Assembly: GCF_014648855.1 (NCBI RefSeq)
Contig: NZ_BMRX01000015.1
Coordinates: 62,001-126,000, forward strand
Source: Streptomyces parvulus
GTDB taxonomy: Bacteria; Actinomycetota; Actinomycetes; Streptomycetales; Streptomycetaceae
Direction of reading: 5' to 3'
DNA: 64,000 nucleotides
Part shown: positions 31,313 through 40,122 of the stretch, piece by piece
Position numbering within the stretch: the first letter of the stretch is position 1
Layout of the letters: the number at the start of each line of letters is the position of its first letter
The notes under the pieces: generated by a model
Told to the model about the DNA's origin: nothing
Database searches by the model: none
What the model saw: only the letters and a program-made list of their open reading frames with translations
Made by a program: the position numbers and the translations under genes

Positions 31313-31980
31313 TCTTCCTCGCTCGCGATCGCGTTGAGTGCGGCGGCGGCGATGGCGCTGCCTCCGCGACGGCCCCGGACGACCAGGTGGTCCAGGCCCG
31401 AGGGGTGGACCGCAAGGGCGTCCTTGGACTCGGCCGCACCGATGAAGCCGACGGGCACACCAATGACGGCCGCGGGCCTGGGCGCCCCCTCCTCGATCAT
31501 CTCCAGGAGCCGGAAGAGGGCGGTGGGCGCGTTGCCGACGGCGACCACGGCGCCCTCCAGGCGGTCGCGCCACAGCTCCAGCGCGGCGGCGCTGCGGGTG
31601 GTGCCCAGCTCGGCCGCGAGCGCCGGGACGGCCGGATCGGACAGGGTGCACAGCACCTCGTTGTCCGCGGGCAGCCGCTTGCGGGTCACGCCGCTGGCCA
31701 CCATCTGCACGTCGCAGAGGATCGGCGCACCGGCCAGCAGGGCCTCGCGGGCGCGGGCCACCACGTCGGGCGTGTGGCCGATGTCCCGCACGAGGTCGAC
31801 CATGCCGCAGGCGTGGATCATCCGGACGGCGACCCGGCTGACGTCGGCGGGCAGTCCCGTGAGGTCCGCCTCCGCCCGGATCGTGGCGAAGGACTGGCGG
31901 TAGATGGCCGCCCCGTCCTTCTCGTATGCGTGCGTGGTCACGGTGTTCTTCCCGCTGCTCTCGGTGGTCGTACGGCTCAT
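31309..31980 (-). CDS. cobH: Precorrin-8X methylmutase
   Basis: A 223-residue protein. It contains the CobH/CbiC hallmarks GAAIYRQSFATIRAEADL, the catalytic-histidine motif VRMIHACGMVDL (His about 57), ILCDVQMVASGVTR and AVIGVPVGFIGAAESKDAL. It migrates the C11 methyl to C12 of precorrin-8X, forming hydrogenobyrinate. Four-base overlaps on both sides link it with cobG upstream and cobIJ downstream. The first about 18 residues are polar and variable. Confidence 0.93.
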   Translation of the reverse strand: MSRTTTESSGKNTVTTHAYEKDGAAIYRQSFATIRAEADLTGLPADVSRVAVRMIHACGMVDLVRDIGHTPDVVARAREALLAGAPILCDVQMVASGVTRKRLPADNEVLCTLSDPAVPALAAELGTTRSAAALELWRDRLEGAVVAVGNAPTALFRLLEMIEEGAPRPAAVIGVPVGFIGAAESKDALAVHPSGLDHLVVRGRRGGSAIAAAALNAIASEEE

Positions 31981-33284
31981 GGGGTCATCGCCGCCAGTGC
32001 GGCGGCGAGTTGGGAGGGGTCCGTGAGGACCGTGGTGCGCGCCGGCCCGTCCGGCGGGCCGGCCACGGTGAGGCGGTAGCCGCCCTCGGGGAGGGCGACG
32101 AGGTCGACCCGTTCGCCGCGCGGGTGCCCGCAGCGGCGTTCGCAGCCTGACCAGTACAGGGGGAGCGGGGACCGTCCGGCGGCGCTCAGGGTGCCGGCCG
32201 CGTCCGCCCGCACGTCGGCGTGCGCCTTCGCGCAGCCGGGCCGGCCGATGCACGCGCCGACACGCGGCCAGGGCGAGCCGGCGTCGGTGACGAGGCCGGC
32301 GGCGGTGAGGCGGGCGAGGGCGTCCGCGGTGTCCGCCGCGTCCAGGCCCCGGACCGGCACGACGACGCCCCGCCACGGCGTCAACCGCAGTTCGGCGTCC
32401 GGCGTCCGCGCCGCGACCCCCGTCAACTCCCGCCACTGCGGGCCGGTGAGGCGCCCGAGCGGCACGTGCGCGCACAGCGCGTCCCCCGTGAGCCCGGGAG
32501 AGGGGGCGTCCGCGCGGTCGGTGACCGCGGGTTCCCGGGTGTGGCCGACTCCCGCGTCGGACAGCCGGCGCTCCGCCGCCCGCCTCAGAACCCGCGCGGG
32601 TACGGCGAGTTCGGCCACCCGCCACACCCGGGCCCCGGCCTCACGGGCCACGTCCAGGAAGGCCTCGGCGGCCAGCAGCGCGGCCCGGGGCGCGTCGTGC
32701 GCCGCCACCCGCCAGACCTCGTCCAAGGAGGAGAGAGCGACCAGCGCGTCGTCGTCGGCGGCCCGCACGGCGACATCGGCGCCGAGGCCGGTCAGGTCCC
32801 CCCGCCCGTCGTCGAGCGCGAACAGGAACCGGCCCGACAACTCCCGTGCCGGCCCGCTCGCGCACAGCGCCGCGTCCAGGTCCGACAGCCACGCCCGTAC
32901 GTCCCGAACGCCCCGCCCGTCGAGCCCGGACAGCGGCGAGGCGACGACGTTGCGCACCCGTTCGTGCGCCGGCGAGGGCAGCAGCCCGGCCCCGTCCAGC
33001 AGCCCGGCCAGCTCCGCGCCGCAGCCGTCGCGCAGCCCCCGCAGCTGCACGTTGCCCCGGGACGTCAGATGCAGGTCGCCGTCGCCCAGCCGACGGGCCG
33101 CGTCCGCCAGCGCCTCGGCCTGAACGACGTCCAGGACCCCGCCGGGTATGCGCACCCGGGCGAGGGCACCGTCGTCGGCGGCGTGCAGCCGCAGCGTCCC
33201 CGGGCAGGCGTCACCGCGGTCCCGTGCGGCCACTGTGGCCTGGGAGGATGCGGAGGGGAGCGCCGTGGACATGGCGGCGAGCAT
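31977..33284 (-). CDS. cobG: Precorrin-3B synthase (CobG), sulfite/nitrite-reductase fold
   Basis: About 435 residues. The siroheme/4Fe-4S nitrite-reductase fold appears as LHLTSRGNVQLRGL near residue 75 and the cluster cysteines in CIGRPGCAKAHADVR and YWSGCERRCGHPRGE (about 350-400). CobG uses oxygen to hydroxylate C20 of precorrin-3A, the oxygen-dependent step of the aerobic pathway. Several in-frame starts (33293, 33284, 33272, and 33368 further up) are possible; none has a strong ribosome-binding site, so the N-terminus is uncertain. First gene of the cobG-cobH-cobIJ operon, divergent from cobN; I see no B12 box on this strand. Confidence 0.88.
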   Translation of the reverse strand: MLAAMSTALPSASSQATVAARDRGDACPGTLRLHAADDGALARVRIPGGVLDVVQAEALADAARRLGDGDLHLTSRGNVQLRGLRDGCGAELAGLLDGAGLLPSPAHERVRNVVASPLSGLDGRGVRDVRAWLSDLDAALCASGPARELSGRFLFALDDGRGDLTGLGADVAVRAADDDALVALSSLDEVWRVAAHDAPRAALLAAEAFLDVAREAGARVWRVAELAVPARVLRRAAERRLSDAGVGHTREPAVTDRADAPSPGLTGDALCAHVPLGRLTGPQWRELTGVAARTPDAELRLTPWRGVVVPVRGLDAADTADALARLTAAGLVTDAGSPWPRVGACIGRPGCAKAHADVRADAAGTLSAAGRSPLPLYWSGCERRCGHPRGERVDLVALPEGGYRLTVAGPPDGPARTTVLTDPSQLAAALAAMTP

Positions 33285-33342
33285 ACCGACCATCACACCG
33301 GTGGCACCGCCCGCCCTTCCCGGCGGGACCCTTACTATGCTC

Positions 33343-33368
33343 GTGGGCCGATCACCCGATCGGCCCAC
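33343..33368. repeat. Perfect 11-bp inverted repeat between cobG and the cobN riboswitch
   Basis: GTGGGCCGATC and its exact complement are separated by ACCC. It lies immediately 5' of the cobN cobalamin riboswitch and just after a TACTAT -10-like sequence (33334-33339), so it may be the first structure of the cobN leader RNA, or an operator. Confidence 0.55.
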
Positions 33369-33374
33369 CGCCAG

Positions 33375-33490
33375 ACGGCGACAGGGGAGGAAGCCCGGTG
33401 TGAATCCGGCGCGGTCCCGCCACTGTGAGTCCGGCCACGCCGTGGCCCGGACGAGTCAGGAACTCCCGCCGTCTCTCACCGCCCGGGGCG
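33375..33490 (+). promoter_or_regulatory. Cobalamin riboswitch upstream of cobN
   Basis: The B12 box is GGAAGCCCGGTGTGAATCC with GCGGTCCCGCCACTGTGA (33389-33428), followed by GAGTCAGGAACTC at 33453-33465. The aptamer ends shortly before the GGAAGG ribosome-binding site of cobN at 33501-33506, which fits translational repression when B12 is abundant. Edges are approximate. Confidence 0.92.
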
Positions 33491-33517
33491 CGGACCCCGA
33501 GGAAGGGCAGACGCCGC

Positions 33518-36500
33518 ATGCCGCATTCGTCCGGGGAGCGCGCCTCGCACCCCAGCATCCTGCTCCTGTCGACGTCCGACACCGACCTGCTGAGCGCCCG
33601 CGCCTCCGGCGGCCCGGTCACCTACCGGTTCGCCAACCCCGCAAGGCTCCCGCTCGACGACCTGCCCGCCCTGCTGGACGGCGTCTCCCTGGTGGTCGTA
33701 CGCCTCCTCGGCGGACTGCGCGCCTGGCGCGAGGGACTCGACCTGCTGCTCGCCGACGGCCGCCCGGTCGTGGTCCTCAGCGGCGAACAGGCCCCGGACG
33801 CCCAGCTGATGGAGGCCTCCACCGTCCCCGTCGGCCTCGCCGCGGAGGCGCACGCCTACCTCGCCCACGGCGGCCCCGCCAACCTGGAGCAGCTCGCCCG
33901 CTTCCTCTCCGACACGGTCCTGCTCACCGGGCACGGCTTCGAACCGCCGACGCCCGCCCCCACCTGGGGCCCGCTGGAGCGCACGGCGCGCCCGGGCGCC
34001 GACGGGCCCACCGTGGCCGTGCTCTACTACCGCGCCCACCACATGAGCGGCAACACGGACTTCGTGCACGCCCTGTGCGACGCCGTCGAGAACGCGGGCG
34101 GACGGCCGCTGCCCCGGTACGTGGCCTCACTGCGCGCCCCCGAGCCCGAACTGATCGAGGACCTGCGGGCGGCCGACGCGATCGTCACCACCGTCCTCGC
34201 CGCCGGCGGCACCAGGCCCGCCGAGGCGTCCGCCGGCGGTGACGACGAGTCCTGGGACGCCGGCGCGCTCACCACCCTCGACGTCCCCATCCTCCAGGCC
34301 CTGTGCCTGACCGGCTCCCGCGCCGACTGGGAGAGCAACGACGAGGGCGTCTCCCCGCTGGACGCCGCCAGCCAGATCGCCGTCCCCGAGTTCGACGGCC
34401 GCCTGATCACCGTGCCGTTCTCCTTCAAGGAGATCGACGAGGACGGCCTCCCCGCCTACGTCGCCGACCCCGAACGCGCCGCCCGCGTCGCCGGCATCGC
34501 CGTACGCCACGGCCGCCTGCGGCACATCCCGGCCGCCGACAAGCGCCTCGCCCTGGTCCTGTCCGCCTACCCGACCAAGCACTCCCGCATCGGCAACGCC
34601 GTAGGCCTGGACACCCCCGCCAGCGCGGTGGCCCTGCTGCGCCGTCTGCGCGAGGAGGGCTACGACTTCGGCGCCGACGGCGAGGTCCCGGGCCTCGCCT
34701 CCGGCGACGGCGACGAACTGATCCGCGCGCTCATCGAGGCCGGCGGCCACGACCAGGACTGGCTCACCGAGGAGCAGCTCGCCCGCAACCCGGTCCGCAT
34801 CCCGGCCGCCGACTACCGGCGCTGGTACGCCACCCTGCCCGCGGAACTGCGCACCGCCGTCGAGGAGCACTGGGGCCCGGCACCGGGCGAGATGTTCGTC
34901 GACCGCAGCCGCAACCCGGAGGGCGACATCGTGCTCGCGGCACTGCGCCGCGGCAACCTGCTGATCCTCATCCAGCCGCCGCGCGGCTTCGGCGAGAACC
35001 CCATCGCCATCTACCACGACCCCGACCTGCCGCCCTCCCACCACTACCTCGCCGCCTACCGCTGGATCGCCGCGCGGGCCGAGGACGGCGGCTTCGGCGC
35101 CGACGCGATGATCCACCTCGGCAAGCACGGCAACCTGGAGTGGCTGCCCGGCAAGAACGCCGGCCTCTCCGCCGCCTGCGGCCCCGACGCCGCCCTCGGC
35201 GACCTGCCCCTGGTCTACCCCTTCCTCGTCAACGACCCGGGCGAGGGCACCCAGGCCAAGCGCCGCGTGCACGCCACACTCGTCGACCACCTCGTGCCGC
35301 CGATGGCCCGCGCCGACTCCTACGGCGACATCGCGCGCCTGGAGCAACTCCTCGACGAGTACGCCCAGATCGCCTCCATGGACCCGGCCAAGCTCCCGGC
35401 GATCCGCGCCCAGATCTGGACCCTGATCCAGGCCGCCAAGCTCGACCACGACCTCGGTATGCAGGACCGCCCGGACGACGACGGCTTCGACGACTTCCTG
35501 CTGCACGTCGACGGCTGGCTCTGCGAGGTCAAGGACGCCCAGATCCGCGACGGCCTGCACGTCCTCGGCAACCCGCCGGCCGGCGCCGACCGGGTCAACC
35601 TCGTCCTCGCCATCCTGCGCGCCCGCCAGATCTGGGGTGGCACCACCGCCCTGCCCGGCCTGCGCGAAGCCCTCGGCCTCGACGAGTCCGCCGCCACCCG
35701 CACCACCGCCGACGCCGCCGAGGAGCAGGCCCGCGCACTGGTCCAGGCCATGGACGACGCCGGCTGGGACCTCGCCGCCGTACCGTCCGAACACGGCGAA
35801 CAGGTCGCCGCGGTGCTGGAGTTCGCCGCCCGCGAGGTCGTCCCCCGCCTCGCCGCCACCACCGCCGAGATCGACCACGCCGTGCACGCCCTGAACGGCG
35901 GCTTCGTCCCCGCGGGCCCCTCCGGCTCACCCCTGCGCGGCCTGGTCAACGTCCTGCCGACCGGCCGCAACTTCTACTCCGTCGACCCCAAGGCCGTGCC
36001 CTCCCGGCTCGCCTGGGAGACCGGCCAGGCCCTCGCCGACAGCCTCCTGGAGCGCTATCGCACCGACAACGGCGCATGGCCCACCTCCGTCGGCCTGTCC
36101 CTGTGGGGCACCAGCGCCATGCGCACCGCCGGCGACGACGTCGCCGAGGTCCTCGCCCTGCTCGGCGTACGCCCCGTCTGGGACGACGCCTCCCGCCGCG
36201 TCACCGGCCTCGAAGCCGTCCCGCACGAGGAGCTGGGCCGCCCGCGCATCGACGTCACCCTGCGCATCTCCGGCTTCTTCCGCGACGCGTTCCCGCACAC
36301 CGTCGGCCTCCTCGACGACGCCGTGCGGCTCGCCGCCTCCCTGGACGAGCCGGCCGAGGCCAACCACGTCCGCGCCCACGTCCAGGCCGACCTCGCCGAA
36401 CACGGCGACGAACGCCGCGCCACCACCCGGATCTTCGGCTCCCGTCCCGGGACGTACGGCGCGGGACTGCTCCAGCTGATCGACTCCCGCGACTGGCGCA

Positions 36501-37147
36501 CCGACGCCGACCTCGCCGAGGTCTACAGCGTCTGGGGCGGCTACGCGTACGGCCGCGAGCTGGACGGCCGCCCGGCCCGCGACGAGATGGAGACGGCGTA
36601 CAAGCGGATCGCGGTGGCCGCCAAGAACACGGACACCCGCGAGCACGACATCGCCGACTCCGACGACTACTTCCAGTACCACGGCGGCATGGTCGCCACC
36701 GTCCGCGCCCTGCGCGGCACCGCCCCCGAGGCGTACATCGGCGACTCCACCCGCCCGGAGACGGTCCGCACCCGCACGCTCGTGGAGGAGACCTCGCGGG
36801 TCTTCCGCGCCCGCGTGGTCAACCCCAAGTGGATCGAGGCGATGCGCCGCCACGGCTACAAGGGCGCCTTCGAACTCGCCGCCACCGTCGACTACCTCTT
36901 CGGCTACGACGCCACCACGGGCGTGATCGCGGACTGGATGTACGACAAGCTCACCGAGGCGTACGTCCTGGACCCCGCCAACCGCGAGTTCCTCCAGCAG
37001 GCCAACCCCTGGGCCCTGCACGGCATCGCCGAGCGGCTGCTGGAGGCGGAGTCGCGCGGCATGTGGGAGAAGCCCGACCCGGCCGTCCTGGAAGCCCTGC
37101 GGCAGGTGTACCTGGAGACCGAGGGCGACCTGGAGGGGGAGGACTGA
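33518..37147 (+). CDS. cobN: Cobaltochelatase large subunit CobN (aerobic cobalamin pathway)
   Basis: A 1209-residue protein; ATG 33518 follows GGAAGG. It shows the CobN/magnesium-chelatase H-subunit architecture along its whole length, with conserved stretches LVLSAYPTKHSRIGNAVGLDTPASAV, PPRGFGENPIAIYHDPDLPPSHHYLA, GADAMIHLGKHGNLEWLPGK, LPTGRNFYSVDPKAVPS and VYSVWGGYAYGRELDG. CobN inserts cobalt into hydrogenobyrinic acid a,c-diamide together with AAA+ subunits (CobS/CobT or ChlI/ChlD type), none of which I see in this window. Length is normal for the family. Expression is under the cobalamin riboswitch just upstream. Confidence 0.95.
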   Translation: MPHSSGERASHPSILLLSTSDTDLLSARASGGPVTYRFANPARLPLDDLPALLDGVSLVVVRLLGGLRAWREGLDLLLADGRPVVVLSGEQAPDAQLMEASTVPVGLAAEAHAYLAHGGPANLEQLARFLSDTVLLTGHGFEPPTPAPTWGPLERTARPGADGPTVAVLYYRAHHMSGNTDFVHALCDAVENAGGRPLPRYVASLRAPEPELIEDLRAADAIVTTVLAAGGTRPAEASAGGDDESWDAGALTTLDVPILQALCLTGSRADWESNDEGVSPLDAASQIAVPEFDGRLITVPFSFKEIDEDGLPAYVADPERAARVAGIAVRHGRLRHIPAADKRLALVLSAYPTKHSRIGNAVGLDTPASAVALLRRLREEGYDFGADGEVPGLASGDGDELIRALIEAGGHDQDWLTEEQLARNPVRIPAADYRRWYATLPAELRTAVEEHWGPAPGEMFVDRSRNPEGDIVLAALRRGNLLILIQPPRGFGENPIAIYHDPDLPPSHHYLAAYRWIAARAEDGGFGADAMIHLGKHGNLEWLPGKNAGLSAACGPDAALGDLPLVYPFLVNDPGEGTQAKRRVHATLVDHLVPPMARADSYGDIARLEQLLDEYAQIASMDPAKLPAIRAQIWTLIQAAKLDHDLGMQDRPDDDGFDDFLLHVDGWLCEVKDAQIRDGLHVLGNPPAGADRVNLVLAILRARQIWGGTTALPGLREALGLDESAATRTTADAAEEQARALVQAMDDAGWDLAAVPSEHGEQVAAVLEFAAREVVPRLAATTAEIDHAVHALNGGFVPAGPSGSPLRGLVNVLPTGRNFYSVDPKAVPSRLAWETGQALADSLLERYRTDNGAWPTSVGLSLWGTSAMRTAGDDVAEVLALLGVRPVWDDASRRVTGLEAVPHEELGRPRIDVTLRISGFFRDAFPHTVGLLDDAVRLAASLDEPAEANHVRAHVQADLAEHGDERRATTRIFGSRPGTYGAGLLQLIDSRDWRTDADLAEVYSVWGGYAYGRELDGRPARDEMETAYKRIAVAAKNTDTREHDIADSDDYFQYHGGMVATVRALRGTAPEAYIGDSTRPETVRTRTLVEETSRVFRARVVNPKWIEAMRRHGYKGAFELAATVDYLFGYDATTGVIADWMYDKLTEAYVLDPANREFLQQANPWALHGIAERLLEAESRGMWEKPDPAVLEALRQVYLETEGDLEGED

Positions 37148-37175
37148 CGCCGGAGCGGCGGCGCGGGCCGACGCG

Positions 37176-37775
37176 TCAGGCGAGCACGCGGTACGTCAGG
37201 TGCGTGACCCCGGTCGCCGCGCGTGCGGCGATCTGCTCCAGCCGGAGCGGCGGGACACCGTCGAAGAGCCGGGTCCCGGCCCCCAGCGTGAACGGCACGA
37301 CGTGCAGCCGCACCTCCTCGACCAGACCGGCGGCGAGGTACTGGTTGACGGTGGTCGCGCCGCCCTGGATCTGGACGTCCCGGCCGCCCGCGGCGGCGCG
37401 CGCCCGGTCCAGCGCGGACTCGATCCCGTCGGTGACGAAGTGGTAGGTCGTCCCGCCCGCCATGGGCTGCGGCTCGCGCGGATGGTGGGTGAGGACGAAG
37501 ACCGGGGCGTGGAACGGCGGGTCGTCGCCCCACCAGCCGTTCCACGGCCGGTCCCAGTCGCCGCGCACGGGGCCGAACATGTTGCGCCCCATGACGAACG
37601 CCCCGGCCGCGGCCATCCGGTCGAGCTCGGCCCGGTTCTCGTCGGGCGTCTCGAACATCCAGGCGTGCAGCCGCTCGCCCGTGCCGTCTCCGCCGTCGTC
37701 GCCGAACGGCCGTCGCTCGCTCTGCCCGTGACCGGCGGAGTAGCCGTCGGCGGTGACCGTGATGTCGCAGACCAC
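37176..37775 (-). CDS. Dihydrofolate-reductase-like (RibD C-terminal domain) protein
   Basis: About 199 residues from GTG 37775. The family pattern is VVCDITVTADGYSAG at the start, FVMGRNMFGPVRGDWDRPWNGWWGDDPPFHAPVFVLTHH in the middle, VQIQGGATTVNQYLAAGLVEEVRLHVVP and the C-terminal TYRVL. These proteins bind NADPH in a DHFR-like fold; actual substrates are mostly unknown. The frame extends upstream through THTGQ to an ATC codon at 37796 that sits 6 bases after GAGGAG, exactly where related proteins begin with ATG, so the real start may be that non-canonical codon. It is divergent from the DUF998 gene. Confidence 0.8.
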   Translation of the reverse strand: MVCDITVTADGYSAGHGQSERRPFGDDGGDGTGERLHAWMFETPDENRAELDRMAAAGAFVMGRNMFGPVRGDWDRPWNGWWGDDPPFHAPVFVLTHHPREPQPMAGGTTYHFVTDGIESALDRARAAAGGRDVQIQGGATTVNQYLAAGLVEEVRLHVVPFTLGAGTRLFDGVPPLRLEQIAARAATGVTHLTYRVLA

Positions 37776-37913
37776 CTGGCCCGTGTGTGTACTGATGGCT
37801 GGCTCCTCGTCGTTCGCCCCACGTCTCCTCCGAGGGTCCTCCCGCCACGGAGCCGCCGCACCTCGTGCGTGTGGATGATGGGAGGAAAACACAGTCCGTT
37901 TTAGTGTTGTCCG

Positions 37914-38504
37914 ATGCGAGTTGTCCCCAGATGGGTCCTGTTCACCTCGGGGTGCGCGCCCGTCCTGCTGATCGGAGGCTGGACGGGCGCGGCGCTGTTC
38001 GAGGGCCCGGCCTACGACCCCGTGTCCCAGACGATCAGTGTCCTCGGTGCCTACGGCGCCCCCGGCTTCTGGGTGATGACGGCGGCGTTCCTCCTCCTGG
38101 GCGCCTGCCATCTGCTGACCGCCTGGGGGCTGCGGGCCGCCGCCACCGCCGGACGCGTGGCGCTGGCCGGCGGCGGCCTCGCCGCGCTGGGCGTGGTGGT
38201 GCTCCCCGCGCCGACCAGCGGGGGGTCGCTGCGGCACGGGGCGGTGGCGGTCGTCGGCTTCACCCTCCTGGCGGTCTGGCCGGTCCTGGCCGTCAACGGC
38301 GGCCCCGCCGCCCCGTGGGCGCTGCGACTGATGCCCTCCGTCACGGTGACGGTGGTGATGGCGGTCGGCGGGGCGTGGTTCCTGCTGGAGATGCACCGGC
38401 AGGGCGACGTCGGCGTCGCGGAGCGCGTGGTGACCTCGATCCAGTCGCTGTGGCCGCTGGTCGTGGCCGCCTCCTGCCTGCGCCACGCCGCGAAACGGGT
38501 GTGA
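37914..38504 (+). CDS. DUF998 integral membrane protein
   Basis: A 196-residue protein with about six predicted membrane helices (WVLFTSGCAPVLLIGGWTGAALF at the start; FWVMTAAFLLLGACHLLTAWGL; VALAGGGLAALGVVVLP; AVAVVGFTLLAVWPVLAVNG; VTVTVVMAVGGAWFLLEM; and a final WPLVVAASCL). The motif YDPVSQTISVLGAYGAPGFWVMT is characteristic of DUF998. No function is established. The start at 37914 has no clear ribosome-binding site, so initiation may be weak or nearly leaderless. Confidence 0.75.
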   Translation: MRVVPRWVLFTSGCAPVLLIGGWTGAALFEGPAYDPVSQTISVLGAYGAPGFWVMTAAFLLLGACHLLTAWGLRAAATAGRVALAGGGLAALGVVVLPAPTSGGSLRHGAVAVVGFTLLAVWPVLAVNGGPAAPWALRLMPSVTVTVVMAVGGAWFLLEMHRQGDVGVAERVVTSIQSLWPLVVAASCLRHAAKRV

Positions 38505-38520
38505 CGGACCGTCGGCCGGG

Positions 38521-39984
38521 TCAGCCGGCGATGAGCGCCGGGCCGGCGGGGTGCCCGGCCCGGACCGCCGGGATGCGGCCCGCCCAGGGCCGGGCCCGCT
38601 CGAGCTGTCCCGCGAGGCGGAAGAGCAGGTCCTCCCGTCCGTGGCCCGCGGCGAACTGCATGCCGATCGGAAGCCCCGTGGAGGGGTCGGCGGTGAGCGG
38701 TACGGACATGGCGGGGTTGCCGGACACGTTGAACGCCGTGGTGAACGGCGACCGGTCGTTGAGGCGGTCGATCCAGCCGGCCCCGTCCAGGTCCGCCCCG
38801 CCCTCGGTGTAGGCGCCCAGCCGCATGGGCGGTTCCGGGAGGGTCGGGGTGAGGAGGACGTCGTGGGCCGCGAAGTACCGGGCCAGGCTCCTGGCCACCG
38901 TGTTGCGTATCGCGAGGGCGGCCACGAAACGGGGGCCGCTCACCCGCCGCCCGTAGTGGAGGCCCGCCAGGGTCGCCTCCTCCAGGGTGGAGCGGTCGGC
39001 CGGGCGGCCGAAGGCGGCGGCCACCGCGTCGACCGTGGCGGCCAGGTTCACCGTGAACAGCACGGCGGTCGCCGACGTGAACTCCTCCCAGTCGGCACCC
39101 AGGTCGACCGCGGTCTCCTCCACCCGGTGGCCCAGCGACTCCAGCAGCCGGACGGTGCGGGTCACGGCGTCGGCCACGGGCGGAGCGGTGCGGCGACCGC
39201 CCCAGGCGTGGGTGAGGACCCCGATCCGCAGCGTGCCGGGGTCGCGCCCCGCCTCCTCCAGGTAGGGCCGGTCCGGGCGCGGGGCGGCACAGGGGTCGCC
39301 GGGCTCCGGCCCGAGGATCCGGTCGAGCAGTGCCGCGCTGTCCCGGACGGTCCGGCTCAGACCGCCCTGCACGGCGAGGCCGCTGAAGGTCTCGTCGGCG
39401 TCGGGGCCCAGGGAGACGCGGCCGCGGGTGGGCTTCAGCCCGAAGAGCCCGTTGACGGAGGCGGGAATCCGCAGGGAGCCGGCGGCGTCGGTGGCGTGGG
39501 CGAGCGGAACGATCCCGGCGGCGACGGCCGCGCCCGCGCCTCCGCTGGATCCGCCCGCACTGAGAGTCGGGTCCCACGGATTGCGGGTCGGCCCGTACAG
39601 CACGGGCTCCGTGGTGATGCTGTACGCCAGCTCGGGCGTCGCGGTGCGGCCGAAGGTCACCAGGCCGGCCTCCCGGAAGCGCCGCATCAGGAAGGAGTCG
39701 GCGCGGGCGACGTTGCCGGCCGCGAGCCGGCTGCCCAGCTCCGAGCGCCGTCCGGCCATGGTGACGCCGATGTCCTTGATCAGGAACGGCACCCCGGCCA
39801 GCGGTCCGCTCCCGGCGGGCCCGTCGTCGGCGGGCCAGGTCTCCGCGACCGCGTTGACGCGCCCGTCGACCTCGTCGTGGGCCCGGCGGGCCAGCGCCTC
39901 CAGTCCGGCGGGGGTCACCTCGCCGGAGGCCACCAGCTCCGCGAGGCCGACCGCGTCACGGCACACGTACTCGGACATCTCCAT
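38521..39984 (-). CDS. Amidase-signature family amidase
   Basis: A 487-residue enzyme; ATG 39984 follows GGAGTG (an in-frame ATG at 39978 is an alternative). The amidase-signature triad is visible: Lys in VPFLIKDIG (about 77), Ser in SAGGSSGGAGAAVA (about 150) and the nucleophile Ser in DAAGSLRIPA (about 178). The C-terminal GNPAMSVPL and GLPIGMQFAAGHGRED are also typical. It hydrolyses carboxamides; the substrate is unknown. It is divergent from a TetR gene, and a perfect palindrome in the 138-bp gap is very likely the TetR operator controlling both. Confidence 0.88.
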   Translation of the reverse strand: MEMSEYVCRDAVGLAELVASGEVTPAGLEALARRAHDEVDGRVNAVAETWPADDGPAGSGPLAGVPFLIKDIGVTMAGRRSELGSRLAAGNVARADSFLMRRFREAGLVTFGRTATPELAYSITTEPVLYGPTRNPWDPTLSAGGSSGGAGAAVAAGIVPLAHATDAAGSLRIPASVNGLFGLKPTRGRVSLGPDADETFSGLAVQGGLSRTVRDSAALLDRILGPEPGDPCAAPRPDRPYLEEAGRDPGTLRIGVLTHAWGGRRTAPPVADAVTRTVRLLESLGHRVEETAVDLGADWEEFTSATAVLFTVNLAATVDAVAAAFGRPADRSTLEEATLAGLHYGRRVSGPRFVAALAIRNTVARSLARYFAAHDVLLTPTLPEPPMRLGAYTEGGADLDGAGWIDRLNDRSPFTTAFNVSGNPAMSVPLTADPSTGLPIGMQFAAGHGREDLLFRLAGQLERARPWAGRIPAVRAGHPAGPALIAG

Positions 39985-40028
39985 CGTCACTCCAAGGGCA
40001 GGTCCGGCACCCGTTTTGGTACCCGGTG

Positions 40029-40062
40029 GTCCCGGACGATACCAAGCGGTATCGTCCGGGAC
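40029..40062. promoter_or_regulatory. Perfect 15-bp inverted repeat, probable TetR operator (amidase / TetR intergenic)
   Basis: Arms GTCCCGGACGATACC (40029-40043) and its exact complement (40048-40062) flank AAGC. GGTACC sequences lie on both sides (40017-40022 and 40068-40073). It is centred between the amidase start at 39984 and the TetR start at 40123, the standard place for an autoregulatory TetR site. Confidence 0.8.
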
Positions 40063-40122
40063 GGACTGGTACCGTAGCAGGATGCGCAACGGCCCCAGCC
40101 GCACGGACGCCGCGGAGGACTC

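Noticed and set aside
28259..31903. A 1214-codon open frame antisense to cobIJ and cbiD
   Set aside because: Shadow of the minus-strand cobalamin genes; it also crosses the real plus-strand cobK in a different frame.
34303..37446. A second long plus-strand frame inside cobN
   Set aside because: cobN in the other frame has full-length family similarity; this one is Arg/Pro/Gly-rich noise.
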